Shown here piece after piece: positions 23,396 to 34,063 of a DNA stretch of 64,000 nt. Position 1 is the stretch's first letter; each line of letters begins with the position of its first letter. Below the pieces are notes generated by a model that worked only from the letters and a program-made list of their open reading frames with translations, searched no databases and was not told where the DNA came from. The position numbers and the translations under genes are program-made. This DNA comes from Trifolium pratense (taxonomy: Eukaryota; Streptophyta; Magnoliopsida; Fabales; Fabaceae): contig NC_060060.1 in NCBI RefSeq assembly GCF_020283565.1, positions 70,665,257 to 70,729,256 of the forward strand, given 5' to 3'.

Positions 23396-24245
23396 TGTAG
23401 CTTTGTGAAATTGCAATCAGCTTCCCTCCAAAGTTCAGAAAATGCAAAGATAATGGACAGCCCGAAAAGAAGCTACAACTGCAACAGTGATGTAAGCAGC
23501 ACACCAAACAACGATGGCGAAAAACAAAGTCACGAAATCAGTGTAGGCCATAAACCACAGGGACCAAGATAGAGAGACAGTACAAGAAAACCTGAATTTA
23601 TCAAATATCAAACCCAAACAAAAAAAAATAAAAAAATATCAAAACCATACTTCTAACTAGTGCTGTCAATGCAATCCCACAAAACTAGGTCCACATTATT
23701 TTCATTATTTACCAAATAATCAGCATGTAAGTCAGATTGTGGCACAATTTTAACTCAATCAATCACACCCACAAAACAACAAATCATAATTCAAAAACTC
23801 ACTGTAGAGAAGTAAAGAAAGAGACAGAAAAATGGAAGGCACGGAATATAACTGTCATTATCACATATCACATATACACTAACACAAGAAAAATATCCCA
23901 AATTATGAAACTAAAAAATACCCCAATTTCATAATTCACAATATGACAGCACTAAAAAAGACAAAGTTAGGTCATTACAAAAAAGGAACGGAACTTTAGC
24001 ATTCACATCTTTGAAGTAAGAATAATGGTAAAGGATCATCAAAAGAAGCAAACTCCAACATTTAAACTAAAGCAAATAGATTATTATCATCATCAACAAC
24101 ATCATGAGTTTTGTGTATGATCGCAAATGCAATGAAATAAAACATACCTTGTTCGAGAACGGCGGCGCAAGGAACGTCGGTAGGTAGGGTTTTTGACTTC
24201 CAACCCCTGGCTGGTTTTAAGAAGTCGTTCAACTCCGGCGGAAGC
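23396..24245 (-). promoter_or_regulatory. GPN3: 5' UTR exons and intron of the GPN3-like gene
   Basis: On the minus strand a donor (AACAAG|GTATGT) at 24148/24147 and an acceptor (GTTGCAG|TTGTAGC) at 23479/23478 bracket a 5' UTR intron of about 670 bp. The ATG at 23395 lies 84 bp into the second exon. Transcription probably starts near 24240-24290. An intron in the leader is common in plant housekeeping genes and often boosts expression. Confidence 0.55.
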
Positions 24246-24289
24246 TGAGAGAACGATATAGCTAGTGAGAGACCAAGATACCCTTATAA

Positions 24290-25626
24290 TTTATACTGTA
24301 TTTAATATTTAAATCATCTTCGTAGCTAACATATTTGCGTATGCAAATAACTTAGGAGGGTACTATGTGAAAGTTTTAAGAGAAATTAACTCAAATTTCA
24401 ACGAAAAATTAAAAAATATTAACTCAAAATTTAACAAAAATAACAAATTTATGTTGACATCAATAACATAAGAGACCAACTTGAAACTTTTTAAACATAA
24501 GAGACCAAATTGAAACGTAAAATAAACATAAGGGACTAAATATACAATTAAACCTAAAAAATACAATGTCTCTGTGAGTTTAAATCAATTGGTAGGACAT
24601 CACATATATTATGTAGGAACCAAATTTTAAAATTGGACACTTCACTTATTTACTTCTAAGGTTGAATTTTTAGCCATTAGAATACTAGACTAAAAAAAGA
24701 AATACACATATAATTAACTTAGAAAAACAATAAAAATAAAATTATTACTGTAAAACTTAACACGTTCAGCATATAATTAACTTACAATAGAAAACAAAAA
24801 CATAAATTCAATTTTTTCTACCCCTGCAAAAGTAAATCTTCAGAATTGAGTTTGGCTGGACGTGGAAGCTTGAAATACTAGCTTTAAGAAAACGTGAGTT
24901 TGGAGGCTTGAATCAATTCTCCACTATTGAAACCAAACATCATACTTTTGACTCAAATCACGTTTTACTCGGTAAACGCACGTAAAGAGCTTCCAGACGT
25001 GTATCCAAACAAGCACTTAAGAACAAAACAATATATTAAAAAGAATAAATTTTGTGAAATAATGTTCGTATAGAAGAATAAATTAAGGATTTAAATTCAT
25101 CACTTAAATTGATCTACTACTAATGGTATTGCATGCTGAGGGTGAAGATCAATTTAAGGTGAGAATAATGGTATTGCATGCTAATGGCGTTAATTATCTG
25201 GTCATTGATCTACTACCAAAGAGATGAAGGCTATAAGAAGCTCGCCAGCAAAGAATCTTAAAGAGGATGAAGTGATAATGAAAAGAAAAACACAGTTTAA
25301 TAGTATAATCTGATGATGATGATGATGATATACCTTTTTTAGCTAAATCAGAAGAGGCGAAACCAGTGGCAGTAATAAGAAGAGAAAGAAATTGACCTTA
25401 TCCAAGACCTATTAAATTGTTCTTCGTCCAAAATTTCTTAAAATCACTCCTTTATGAGGATCAAGTTAGGAAGAAGTGTAGGTACTCCCGGAACAAGAAA
25501 GACGGAATTAGGGATTTGGTGGGAAAAGAAATTAGGGTGGTCACGTGAGTACATGCCCTTTTTAAATGACCTAACCTAATAACGGATTAGATTTTGTTTT
25601 AAAGTAAAATTTGACACGGATTCTAA

Positions 25627-25630
<4 letters not shown>
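24290..25630. other. Intergenic, repeat fragments
   Basis: A SINE-like piece lies at about 24565-24625 (tRNA-like CAATTGGTAGGACAT). A MITE-like stretch lies at 24850-25015 (ends GTTTGGCTGG / CCAAACAAGC). A (GAT)n run lies at 25313-25330. No coding sequence was recognised. Confidence 0.4.

Positions 25631-25674
<44 letters not shown>
25631..25674. repeat. (TA)n microsatellite
   Basis: A run of about 44 bp of alternating TA abuts the inverted-repeat element that begins at 25675. Further (TA)n blocks lie at about 25964-25985 and 26384-26405. Confidence 0.95.
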
Positions 25675-25678
<4 letters not shown>

Positions 25679-25963
25679 TTTGCTAACGTACACCCACTTG
25701 TTTTTTGGAAGGTGTGTATTAGCAAGTCATAACTAAAAAGTGGTAACATACACCTTGAGGTGCATGTTGCTAAAACACTCCTTCTAAAAAATAAGTGGGT
25801 GTACGTTAGCAACTCCTATAAGCATTTGCTAGAATACACCCACTAATTTTTTAGAAGGTGTGTTTTAGCAACTAATAACTAAAAAGTGATTAAATACACC
25901 CTAAGGTGTACGTTGCTAATGCACACCTTCATAAAAATAGGTGGGTGTGTTATAGCAAATCCC
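25675..25963. mobile_element. Inverted-repeat MITE nested in (TA)n, internally duplicated
   Basis: The 289-bp element starts GGGTTTTGCTAACGTACACC and ends AGCAAATCCC, with (TA)n on both sides. Inside, a module containing 'ACACCCACT...AGAAGGTGTGT...AACTAAAAAGTG' occurs twice, each time in a locally palindromic arrangement. No coding capacity is present. Superfamily is unassigned. Confidence 0.65.
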
Positions 25964-25985
25964 ATATATATATATATATATATAT

Positions 25986-26383
25986 GAGTCAGGATCCGTT
26001 GACACCAACTAGTTTGACACCAAATATTACACCTCTCAATAACGTTTTAACCGATATAAATTTTATAAAATCCACCGTTGGATTGAAAGTTTACATCATA
26101 TAGATCATTTGTGTAAAATTTCAGACAAATCCAAAATCATTTGATATGCTATTAAGACACATAAAGATTAACGGCATTTAAAAAAATACAAAAACCGTTA
26201 ATTTTGATGTATCTCAATAACATATCAAATGATTTTGGATTTATTTGAAATTTTACACAAATGATCTATATGATGTAAACTTTCAATCCAACGGTGGATT
26301 TTATAAAATTTATATCGGTTAAAACGTTATTGAGAGGTGTAACATTTGGTGTCAAACTAGTTGGTGTCAACGGATCCTGACTC
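25986..26383. mobile_element. Near-perfect 398-bp palindromic element nested in (TA)n
   Basis: The left arm starts GAGTCAGGATCCGTTGACAC and the right end is its exact complement. Arms of about 190 bp pair with only a handful of mismatches around a short centre near 26185. (TA)n runs flank both ends. A transcript of either strand would fold into a long hairpin. Confidence 0.85.
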
Positions 26384-26589
26384 TATATATATATATATAT
26401 ATATAAGGGCTTGGGCTTCTTATTTTATTGATAAGAGTATTTCTTTTTGCGCCTCTATTGACTCTCATAAACCCCTGTTGTTCCAATTTTACCCTCTTGC
26501 TACAAAATGGAAAAAAACTGGAAAAACATCATTCGCATGCCACATAGCGAACCTGTCGGCAGTAAATTTTTTGTCTCCCATGCAGTGAA

Positions 26590-27170
26590 AGTTTCAAACT
26601 GTGTCGAACTCGTCTGAGCTCGACTCGATAAGAAATGGTTCAGCTCAAAACTTGACTCAAGTTTGACACAAACTCTTTTTTCAGCTCGAGTTCGGCTCGT
26701 TTAGGTTCAACTCGTTAAGTCAAATCACATTCTTTAACCTTTTAAACTATTAAGCAAATATTAAATTAAATTAAAATAAAAGTCATCCCAGGTGTATAAT
26801 GAAAATCCTTTTGAGAAAGAGAGTTTCAACGAGTAAAATTGTTTTTTTTGGTAAAGGGAGAATGGATAATAGTCGTACATAGGGAATTGAAAAGTTTATT
26901 GATGGCACCAGAGAGAATCAAACCTCAGACCTCAAGAGGAGCACACTCTCAGGTCCCAAGTCAATACCAATGCATCAACCCAAGTGAGTTTTTTAGTTAT
27001 ATATATATATATATATAACCGAGCTAGTTCGTGAGTCAAACCTATCGAACTATATATGTATAACTTAATTTTTAACTCAAGTTCAACTCATTTGGTTCAT
27101 GAACCAAGTTCACGAGCACATTATCGAATCAAGCTTTGAACTATTCACGAGTTGGCTCGGGTCATTGCTA
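26590..27170. mobile_element. GC-patterned repeat with inverted ends and nested SINE-like insert
   Basis: Motifs of the form GAGCTCGACTCG, CTCGAGTTCGGCTCG and later CACGAGTTGGCTCGG recur in inverse sense at both ends. An inserted minus-strand tRNA-like SINE (about 26860-26995) and a TA run (27000-27017) lie between them. Exact ends are unclear. Confidence 0.4.
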
Positions 27171-27689
27171 GTCATACATGTGGCCAAATGTGATAGCCAT
27201 GTGGGAGTTTAAAGAAGATGAAGAATTTTTAATTAATTATTTTTTTTAAAAAAAATATAATAACTAGGTGGAATCGTTTATCTACGTGTCATCAAATAAA
27301 TTAATAAAAAAAATTAAAAGCCAACTTAATGTGCCACCTAAGCAAATTGACGTGGTCAACTGTCAAATTGTCCACTGAGGGGCTAAAATGAGAAAATATT
27401 CACATTACGTGGGGAATCCAATTTTTTTTTTACAGAATTAAAATTCGCTAATATTACAAAAAGGGTAAACACCTATAACACTTTTTTTTATTTAAGAGAA
27501 AAGATATAAATACTTTAAAATTTGAAACTAGTACTGTATTAATGTACTCTTGTTATATTACTAATAAACGGATAGTGTTGCAGTCATGCAATCAATAGAT
27601 TTTAGATTGTTTGATCTTGATTGAGCGGTCTAAATGTCATTCCAGAATTTTATATTAAATAAAAATAAAAACTGTCTTAAGATATGAAC

Positions 27690-28350
27690 CGTCTACTCTC
27701 AATCAGACGATTCTGAGTTACTAATTGTATGCAGTCCGACCGCGTTCGATCTAATTCCCTAATAAAACGGATGCATTATTAAAGAAGATTTTTAATCGAA
27801 AGTCAATGTGAATTATTGGGTGCATTATATATGTTACTATGTAGGCAAGTAAAAGATTATTTTACCAATAGTTAGTTCGTTCGGTGGTAATTGTGCATTT
27901 TAACTTTTCAAGCATTAAATGTCTTGTATCATTAAATGTTAAATTTCTATATTAAGATACGTTATCATGTGCCCTATATGCACATGTTAACAAGACCCTT
28001 ATTTTTAATGCGTCAGATGGAAAAAAAACTTGTCTCTAAACTGTACCAGTAAATATATGTTCTTTTTTTTTTTTTTTTTTTTTTTGACTAAAGTAAATAT
28101 ATGTTCTTAAATAATGGGTATGAGATTTTTTTCAGTTCATAAATGTTCTTAAGTAATTTTATACTCTCCCTATTCTTAATTACTATCTTCATTCCTAGGA
28201 TTCTGTTGACAAAATCACAGGAAGTAATAAACTTCAAAGTAATAATAAATTTATTGATAATTAATGTTGTTTTTTTTGTTACAATAGTTAATGTTGTTTT
28301 TACAAATTTATCCTTTAAAAAAGAAAATATTTTATATTATAAGTTTGTAT
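27690..28350 (+). repeat. Diverged relict copy of the MADS upstream flank
   Basis: Blocks such as CTGTACCAGTAAATATATG, TGGGTGCATTAT and ATTCCTAGGATTCT, in the same order and orientation, match 35790-36650 and 40160-41010, which lie upstream of MADS copies 1 and 2. A poly(T) insertion (about 28062-28085) interrupts it. No MADS coding sequence remains next to it. Confidence 0.7.
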
Positions 28351-28436
28351 ACATAAGCAAACTCTAAACCCTAATTTGTTTCCATGTTTTCCCTCCATTT
28401 TATCATGCAATTTTTATTAAAAAATAATACAATTTT

Positions 28437-28515
28437 GTCTTGACTAGGATTCGAACCTGCAACCCTTCAGTACAAGGCAATATTTCCAACCACTATGGCA
28501 AGTATACCAATTGAG
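28437..28515 (-). repeat. tRNA-like SINE fragment
   Basis: Read on the minus strand, a tRNA-like head is followed by GGTTCGAATCCTAG. The complement GGATTCGAACCTGC is a typical B-box signature. There is no cloverleaf or acceptor stem. Confidence 0.4.
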
Positions 28516-28742
28516 ATTAAAATTATGTGCAATAATTGATAAGCACCATCAATTTTAAAAGTATATCATATCAAAATTATTGTTGACTATATTATTCATC
28601 ACGAAATATTTTTATGTCTTTCATGATCATTGATTTTTTTCTACCGGATCATAAATTTAGAGAATAATTATCATGGGAGATTTGGAAAGTTATTATCACG
28701 TGTTATTTAGAAAGTTATATATATATATATATATATATATAT

Positions 28743-30349
28743 GGGGGCTACTAATTTAGATCCAGTTGGGTCTAAATTAGCAAAGTGCACCTTTTCAGTT
28801 GGACCAAAATACTCATTCTTTTTAATTAATTAATCAAATTACCATCAATGGACGCGGATCCAGTGTCGCGCGCGTACCGCAGGACCATGGTTACAGGCCG
28901 TTGATTTCCATCAGACAGCCAAGATCTGATCTCATCAAGACTGTCTGATCAATCAGACAGTCCAGATCATCCGAATCCATCAGATTCCAGCGCGTGCACC
29001 ACACTGGATTACACCCTGGAGAGAAGAATCTACTTTTTAAAAGCAGGACACGTGTCGCTGTCTGATTGGCTGGGCGTGATTTTTTTCCATTTAATACTTT
29101 GAACTCAATTATTTCGTTGTAAATTAATTTTTTATTTTTATTTTTTATACCAAAATTCATAATTTTTTTTTCTCTACAAATAGAGACTTGGTTCGTTTGA
29201 TTTGGACACAGAAAAAAAAAACCCAATTTTTCACTACCTTAATCTCATTTTTCACTACCTTACATCAACTCACTGAAACCATTCTACCAGGAAAATGGTT
29301 TCAGAGTACAAATCTCTGAAACCATTCTACCAGCTAAATGGTTTCAGAAGCAAACACAATTAATAAATTACTCACTGAAACCATTCTACCAGTAAAATAG
29401 TTTCAGAGTACAACTATGTGCAACCATTCTACAAGCTAAATGGTTTCAGAAGCAAATAACTAATAATCAACTTACTGAAACCATTCTACCAGCAAAATGG
29501 TTTCAGATTACAACTCTCTGAAACCATTGTACCAGATAAATGGTTTCAGAAGCAAACACAATTAATAAATTACTCATTGAAACCATTCTACCAGTAAAAT
29601 GGTTTCAGAATACAACTATGTGCAACCATTCTACCAGTAAAATGGTTTCAGAAGCAAACATTAGTTTTTAATTACCGTTTTATCTCATTTAATTAACTAA
29701 AAATAGTTTCAGGTCTCTAAAAATTTCATAAAATATACCAAAAGTTCCAGAATATTATCTACTATTTTCCTGGTATAATGGTTTCAGTGAGTTGGTTGAG
29801 TGGTGCGTGTTAAATTACAACACACAAGTAACGTATTTAGTAGACAAAAAATGAGATTAAGGTAGTGAAAAATTGCATTTTTTTTTCGGTGTCCAAATCA
29901 TACGAACCAAGTCTCTATTTGTAGAAAAAAAAAATTATGAATTTTGGTATAAAAAAAAAAAAAATTAATTTACAACGAAATAATTGAGTTCAAAGTATTA
30001 AATGAACAAAAATCACGTCCAGCCAACATTGTGTGACACGTGTCCAACTTTTAAAAAGCAAATTTTTCTCTCTCCAGGTTGTAATCCAGTGTGGCGCACG
30101 CGCTGGAATCTGATGGATCAGGATGATCTGGGCTGTCGGATTGATCAGACAGTCTTGATGTGATCAGATCTTGGCTGTCTGATGGAAATCAACGGTCTGT
30201 AATAATGGTACTTCGGTACGCGCGCGACACTGGATCCGCGTCTATTAATGGGTATTTTGGTTAATTAATTAAAAAGAATGGGTATTTTGGTCCAATTGAA
30301 AAGGTGCACCTTGCTAACTTAGACCTAACTAGGGTCTAAGTTAGAAAAC

Positions 30350-30351
<2 letters not shown>
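28743..30351. mobile_element. 1.6-kb foldback element with about 0.5-kb arms, nested in (TA)n
   Basis: The left arm (about 28743-29260) and right arm (about 29835-30351) are inverse copies with scattered mismatches. Shared landmarks include GACGCGGATCCAGTGTCGCG, TCAGACAGCCAAGATCTGAT and CTACAAATAGAGACTTGG. The centre (29270-29660) is a palindromic minisatellite. (TA)n runs flank both sides, the right one about 89 bp long. No transposase was found. A TATA-like CTACAAATAGAG in each arm could act as a promoter. Foldback or Mutator-type origin is possible; no target duplication other than TA is visible. Confidence 0.8.
29270..29660. repeat. Palindromic minisatellite, eight units in dimeric order
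   Basis: Eight copies of a roughly 32-bp palindrome (CTGAAACCATT ... AATGGTTTCAG around CTACCAG) occur in a row. Spacers alternate between a short type (AGTACAACTCT-like) and a longer type (AAGCAAACACAATTAATAAA-like), so the array is a dimeric higher-order repeat with a period near 100 bp. Half-units also appear near 29780 in the right side of the element. Confidence 0.8.

Positions 30352-30440
<89 letters not shown>
30352..30440. repeat. (TA)n microsatellite, about 89 bp
   Basis: Uninterrupted alternating TA follows the right end of the foldback element. Confidence 0.95.
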
Positions 30441-30443
<3 letters not shown>

Positions 30444-30654
30444 TCATACTTTAACACCTTCAACAATATTAAAGTCTATTAAAAAAAAGCATCTTTCACA
30501 TTTCAATGTCTCATGTAACCTTACTTATATCATTTTTTAAATTATTTATTATGCAGTTTATTAAATTGTAGTTTTTCAAAATTGGAAAAAGAATTTTGTC
30601 AAAAAAAAAATAATGGAAAAAGAATCAATATTTTTATAAATACCCTTTATTTTT

Positions 30655-30775
30655 ACGTTAATGTATCCAAACATAAATCAATTCTGTTTAACTCACTTTT
30701 AACCAAAATCAAATCTATCAAACTCAATTCTGCTAAATCAATTTTTTTTGCAATACAACCAAACACAATCATAGT
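30655..30775 (-). repeat. Inverse copy of the 15.0-kb dispersed repeat
   Basis: On the minus strand this shows the GAATTGAGTTTG, GGTTAAAAGTGA and ATTTATGTTTGGATA blocks of 15010-15120. It abuts the first recognisable residues of the Helitron helicase remnant and may mark an insertion that truncated it. Confidence 0.55.
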
Positions 30776-30778
30776 CAT

Positions 30779-32249
30779 GTCACTAATCACTTCATTAGTT
30801 TCTGATATACAAAATAGTTTAATACACGACGAATTGAATTATAACAAACAATCATTAGATGAGGAACATGTTAGATTGATGTCAACTATGACTTCAGAGC
30901 AACGTAAAGTATATGACACAATCATGACAAGATTTAACGAAAACAAACCTGGTGTATTTTTTCTTTATGGTTATGGCGGTACAGGGAAGACATTTATCTG
31001 GAGGGCCATGTCAGCCGCATTACGCTTAAAAGGTGAGATAGTTTTAACAGTTGTCTCAAATGGGATCGCTGCATTGCTTATATCTGGCGGTATAACAACA
31101 CATTCAAGGTTTTGTATATTCCTCTAAATGTTGACGAGTTTTCGACATGTACCATAGTTCCTAAAAGCCCTTTGGCGCTATTAATACAAAAAGCAAAGCT
31201 CATTATATGGGATGAAACACCAACGATGCACAAACACTGTTTCAAAGCTGTTGATTGAACTTTAAAAGATATTCTCAAGTCTGTTGATGAAAAAAATAAA
31301 CACATTTCATTCAGTGGAAAAGTTGTTGTGTTTGGCAGAGATTTTAGACAAATTCTACCGGTAATACCCAAAGGTACAAGGCCAGAAGTTGTTCATGCTA
31401 CTATTAATTCTTCGGTTCTTTGGAATTTTTGTGAAGTTTTAACATTGAGTAAAAATACGAGGCTTCTCGGTGGTGCTTCGAGTGCAGACGTTGAACAAAT
31501 ATGATTTAGAACTTGACATTCCAACAGATTTATTGATTCCAAATTCAGGTAATCCTCTTGCTTCTATCGTTGAAAGCACCTATCCCCAACTTTTATAAAA
31601 TAGAACTATACTAGCTCCTAAAAATTCAACAGTCGACACAATAAATGATTATATGTTGGCTTTAATTCCTGGTGAAGAAAAAACATATTGAGTTATGATA
31701 CTCCACTCACTAAATGTAGACGGTCAAACAGTGGATGATGTTCATACTCCCGAATTTTTTAACACGATTTCTACGTCGAGACTTCCAAATCACAAGTTGA
31801 GACTTAAAGTTTGAGTTCCAGTTATGCTATTAAGGAATTTGAATAAAAAATTAGGATTATGCACTGGAACAAGACTTATTATTACGAGATTGGGAAAACG
31901 TGCTCTTGAAGGAAAATTTATTTCAGGAAGTAATATTGGTGATCAGGTTTTCATACCTAGATTTTCTCTAACACCATCTGACGTGAGAATTCCTTTTAAA
32001 TTTCAACGGAGACAATTTCTTATAATGATTTCTTTTACGATGACTATTAATAAGAGCCAGAGACAATCTTTAAAGCATGTTGGGATATATCTTCCGTCGC
32101 CAGTGTTTTCACATGGTCAGTTGTATGTTGCAATTTCAAGAGTTACTTGTAGAAAAGGATTAAAAATATTGATCATCGATGACGATGGTGAAGATACGAC
32201 TAAAACTTCAAATGTGGTCTATAAGGAAGTCTTCCGTAATATAACATAA
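30779..32249 (+). pseudogene. Decayed Helitron PIF1-like helicase (C-terminal part)
   Basis: Translations in shifting frames give the helicase half of a plant Helitron RepHel protein. Order: LMSTMTSEQRKVYDTIM, Walker A GYGGTGKT (near 30977), Walker B IIWDE (near 31204), the DFRQILPVIPKG motif (near 31345), and the C-terminal INKSQ.QSLKHVGIYLP and VAISRV motifs (near 32050-32140). A frameshift occurs near 31110. In-frame stops lie near 31255, 31502 and 31690. The Rep nuclease domain and most of the N-terminus are absent. The element cannot be autonomous. The Helitron 3' end follows at 32382-32412. Confidence 0.88.
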
Positions 32250-32381
32250 TTTTCTTTGTATAAATATTTATCCAAAATTATTGTTGAAATATCGTTTAAT
32301 GTTACTCAAATTTTTTCATATTCCTTACATTATTTGAATTATCATATTTTATTTAATCATTATATATCTTACCGCTAATCA

Positions 32382-32412
32382 GACCCGTGCACCGCACGGG
32401 TCGATGTTCTAG
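32382..32412 (+). mobile_element. Helitron 3' terminus: hairpin plus CTAG
   Basis: A perfect 9-bp stem (GACCCGTGC / GCACGGGTC, loop ACC) is followed 6 bp later by CTAG and then a T. This matches the Helitron rule of a GC-rich 3' hairpin shortly before CTRR, inserted 5' to T. It lies about 130 bp after the helicase remnant. The 5' end was not found with confidence; a TCTCATAC at 30442 is a weak candidate. Confidence 0.85.
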
Positions 32413-32463
32413 TTTGTTTATATTTATCTTAGTATTTATTATGACTTTATAAGGTGTAAAAAA

Positions 32464-33258
32464 AAAGAGCCGTGCTATATAGCACGACACCGTATGTCGT
32501 CGAATTGCACGACCATTGAATTTTTTCATTTCATGCTACCTTGTTTTTTTCAAAAGTAAATTAAACCAATACAGAAACAAAAAATGGCAAAGTAACATAA
32601 CACCATGCTCTTTACAAGAGTTACACTAGTATAAATAAGATAAATAATTTTGTATCCTCTTATATATAGGTATAAATTTAATATACAATTCCATTTCTCC
32701 CCTTATTAAATAAAATAAAATAAAATAAGAGAGAAAAGAGAGAAATAATAGTGTATATTATTCACTACTAAGATTAGGGTTACATTCCAATGATACATAT
32801 CATCTATATACTAGTATAGTAAACATAATGAGCCAATTACATGGGTCAATGACCTATGTGGAATTCTACTAATAATATTCATAACAAGTGCGTTAATTAG
32901 AGAGATCTATTTATCATGTTAGTCCAAGGTTAGTTTTTGGAAAAAAACATAAAATTTTAGATTTTTTTTTACTAAAATAATTTTTTTTAGTCCAGAAAAT
33001 TTTAGAATTAATAACTAGAAAAATATGTTTCATTAATCTGTATGATTTTTTCAAAGTGTTCTTATAAAATGGACCCGATAAAATAATTTATAGGATTGAT
33101 TTGGAGTACCACTACTAGAGAGATGTTTGTTATTTACTAGTAATTCATAAAAAATGCAGCCACTGATTTAGAGTCAAATAAAATAAGAAGAAAAATTTAA
33201 TTTGAAAAATCACGGAGTCGTGCAATATGGACGACAAATTTTGTCGTACCATCCATCA
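32464..33258. mobile_element. Possible element with imperfect inverted ends (CGTGC..GCACGAC)
   Basis: The left end contains the perfect palindrome CGTGCTATATAGCACG and then TATGTCGTCGAATTGCACGA. The inverse of the right end contains TTTGTCGTCCATATTGCACG. The roughly 46-bp ends pair imperfectly. The interior is AT-rich without coding capacity. No target duplication was identified. Confidence 0.4.
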
Positions 33259-33299
33259 TTTTCCAAAAAAAAAACATGGCGCCTAGAAATTTATATCGT

Positions 33300-33970
33300 A
33301 CGAGAACCAAATTTACTTATGAGTTGTAAATTTTAGAGACTAAATTGACAACATCAATAAGTAGTCCACCTTCCCCAAAAACATGTCTTCCTCACATCTT
33401 GGTTTATTTTACCATTAAGTAGACCAAATTCCTCAGCATCATCAACCCACACAAAGAAAGTTGCAATATTATGATCTTGGAAAAATTTACAAAGAAAGTT
33501 GTATGATCTATAAAGGAACAATTATTTCCAACCATGTTTTTTTATTTAAGAAGCCAAACAATTATATTAAGAATAGGTTACGCACAAGATGTGCCTAACA
33601 AATAATACAAGAAGTTTACAACAAAAAGATAAAAAAAACATACAAAGCGCAAAATAAGGCGAACAATCAAACCTCTTTAACCAAAACGATTACATAGACA
33701 AGGCAAATGCTTAAACCACCACACGTTTAAATAGTAACTAAAGTTTTTGTTTTTGCGAGACTTAAACCACCATCAAGATATAGTTTTCACCGTTTCAAGA
33801 AACACCTCAACCAATACTTCCTTGTGAGCAAAATCTCTATTATTTATTTCTTTCCAAATGATCCAGCAATTGTCAACCACACAACATGAATACACGAACG
33901 AACTTCTTTGCCAAATGCAAAAGAATTACCAAAACAAATAAATCGGAAATAAATACATAATAGAGATGTA
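33300..33970. other. 3' flank of MADS copy 1, no separate gene
   Basis: The sequence is shared, with indels, with the 3' flanks of MADS copies 2 (37923-38330) and 3 (42296-42700). An additional roughly 150-bp segment near 33555-33700 is present only here. Confidence 0.5.
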
Positions 33971-34063
33971 CTAGTAATAGTATGTGATCCAAAACCAAAC
34001 CATAACTTTTTTTTTGTTGACAATAACCATAAATGTATGTTTGGATGAATGATGAATTATTAG

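Noticed and set aside
29270..29660. CRISPR-like array of short repeats
   Set aside because: The repeats are palindromes with two alternating, repeated spacers in a plant foldback element. Unique spacers and a prokaryotic context are absent.
30442..30460. TCTCATAC as Helitron 5' end
   Set aside because: It fits the 5'-TC rule only loosely and lies at the end of a TA run, with no sibling element for comparison.
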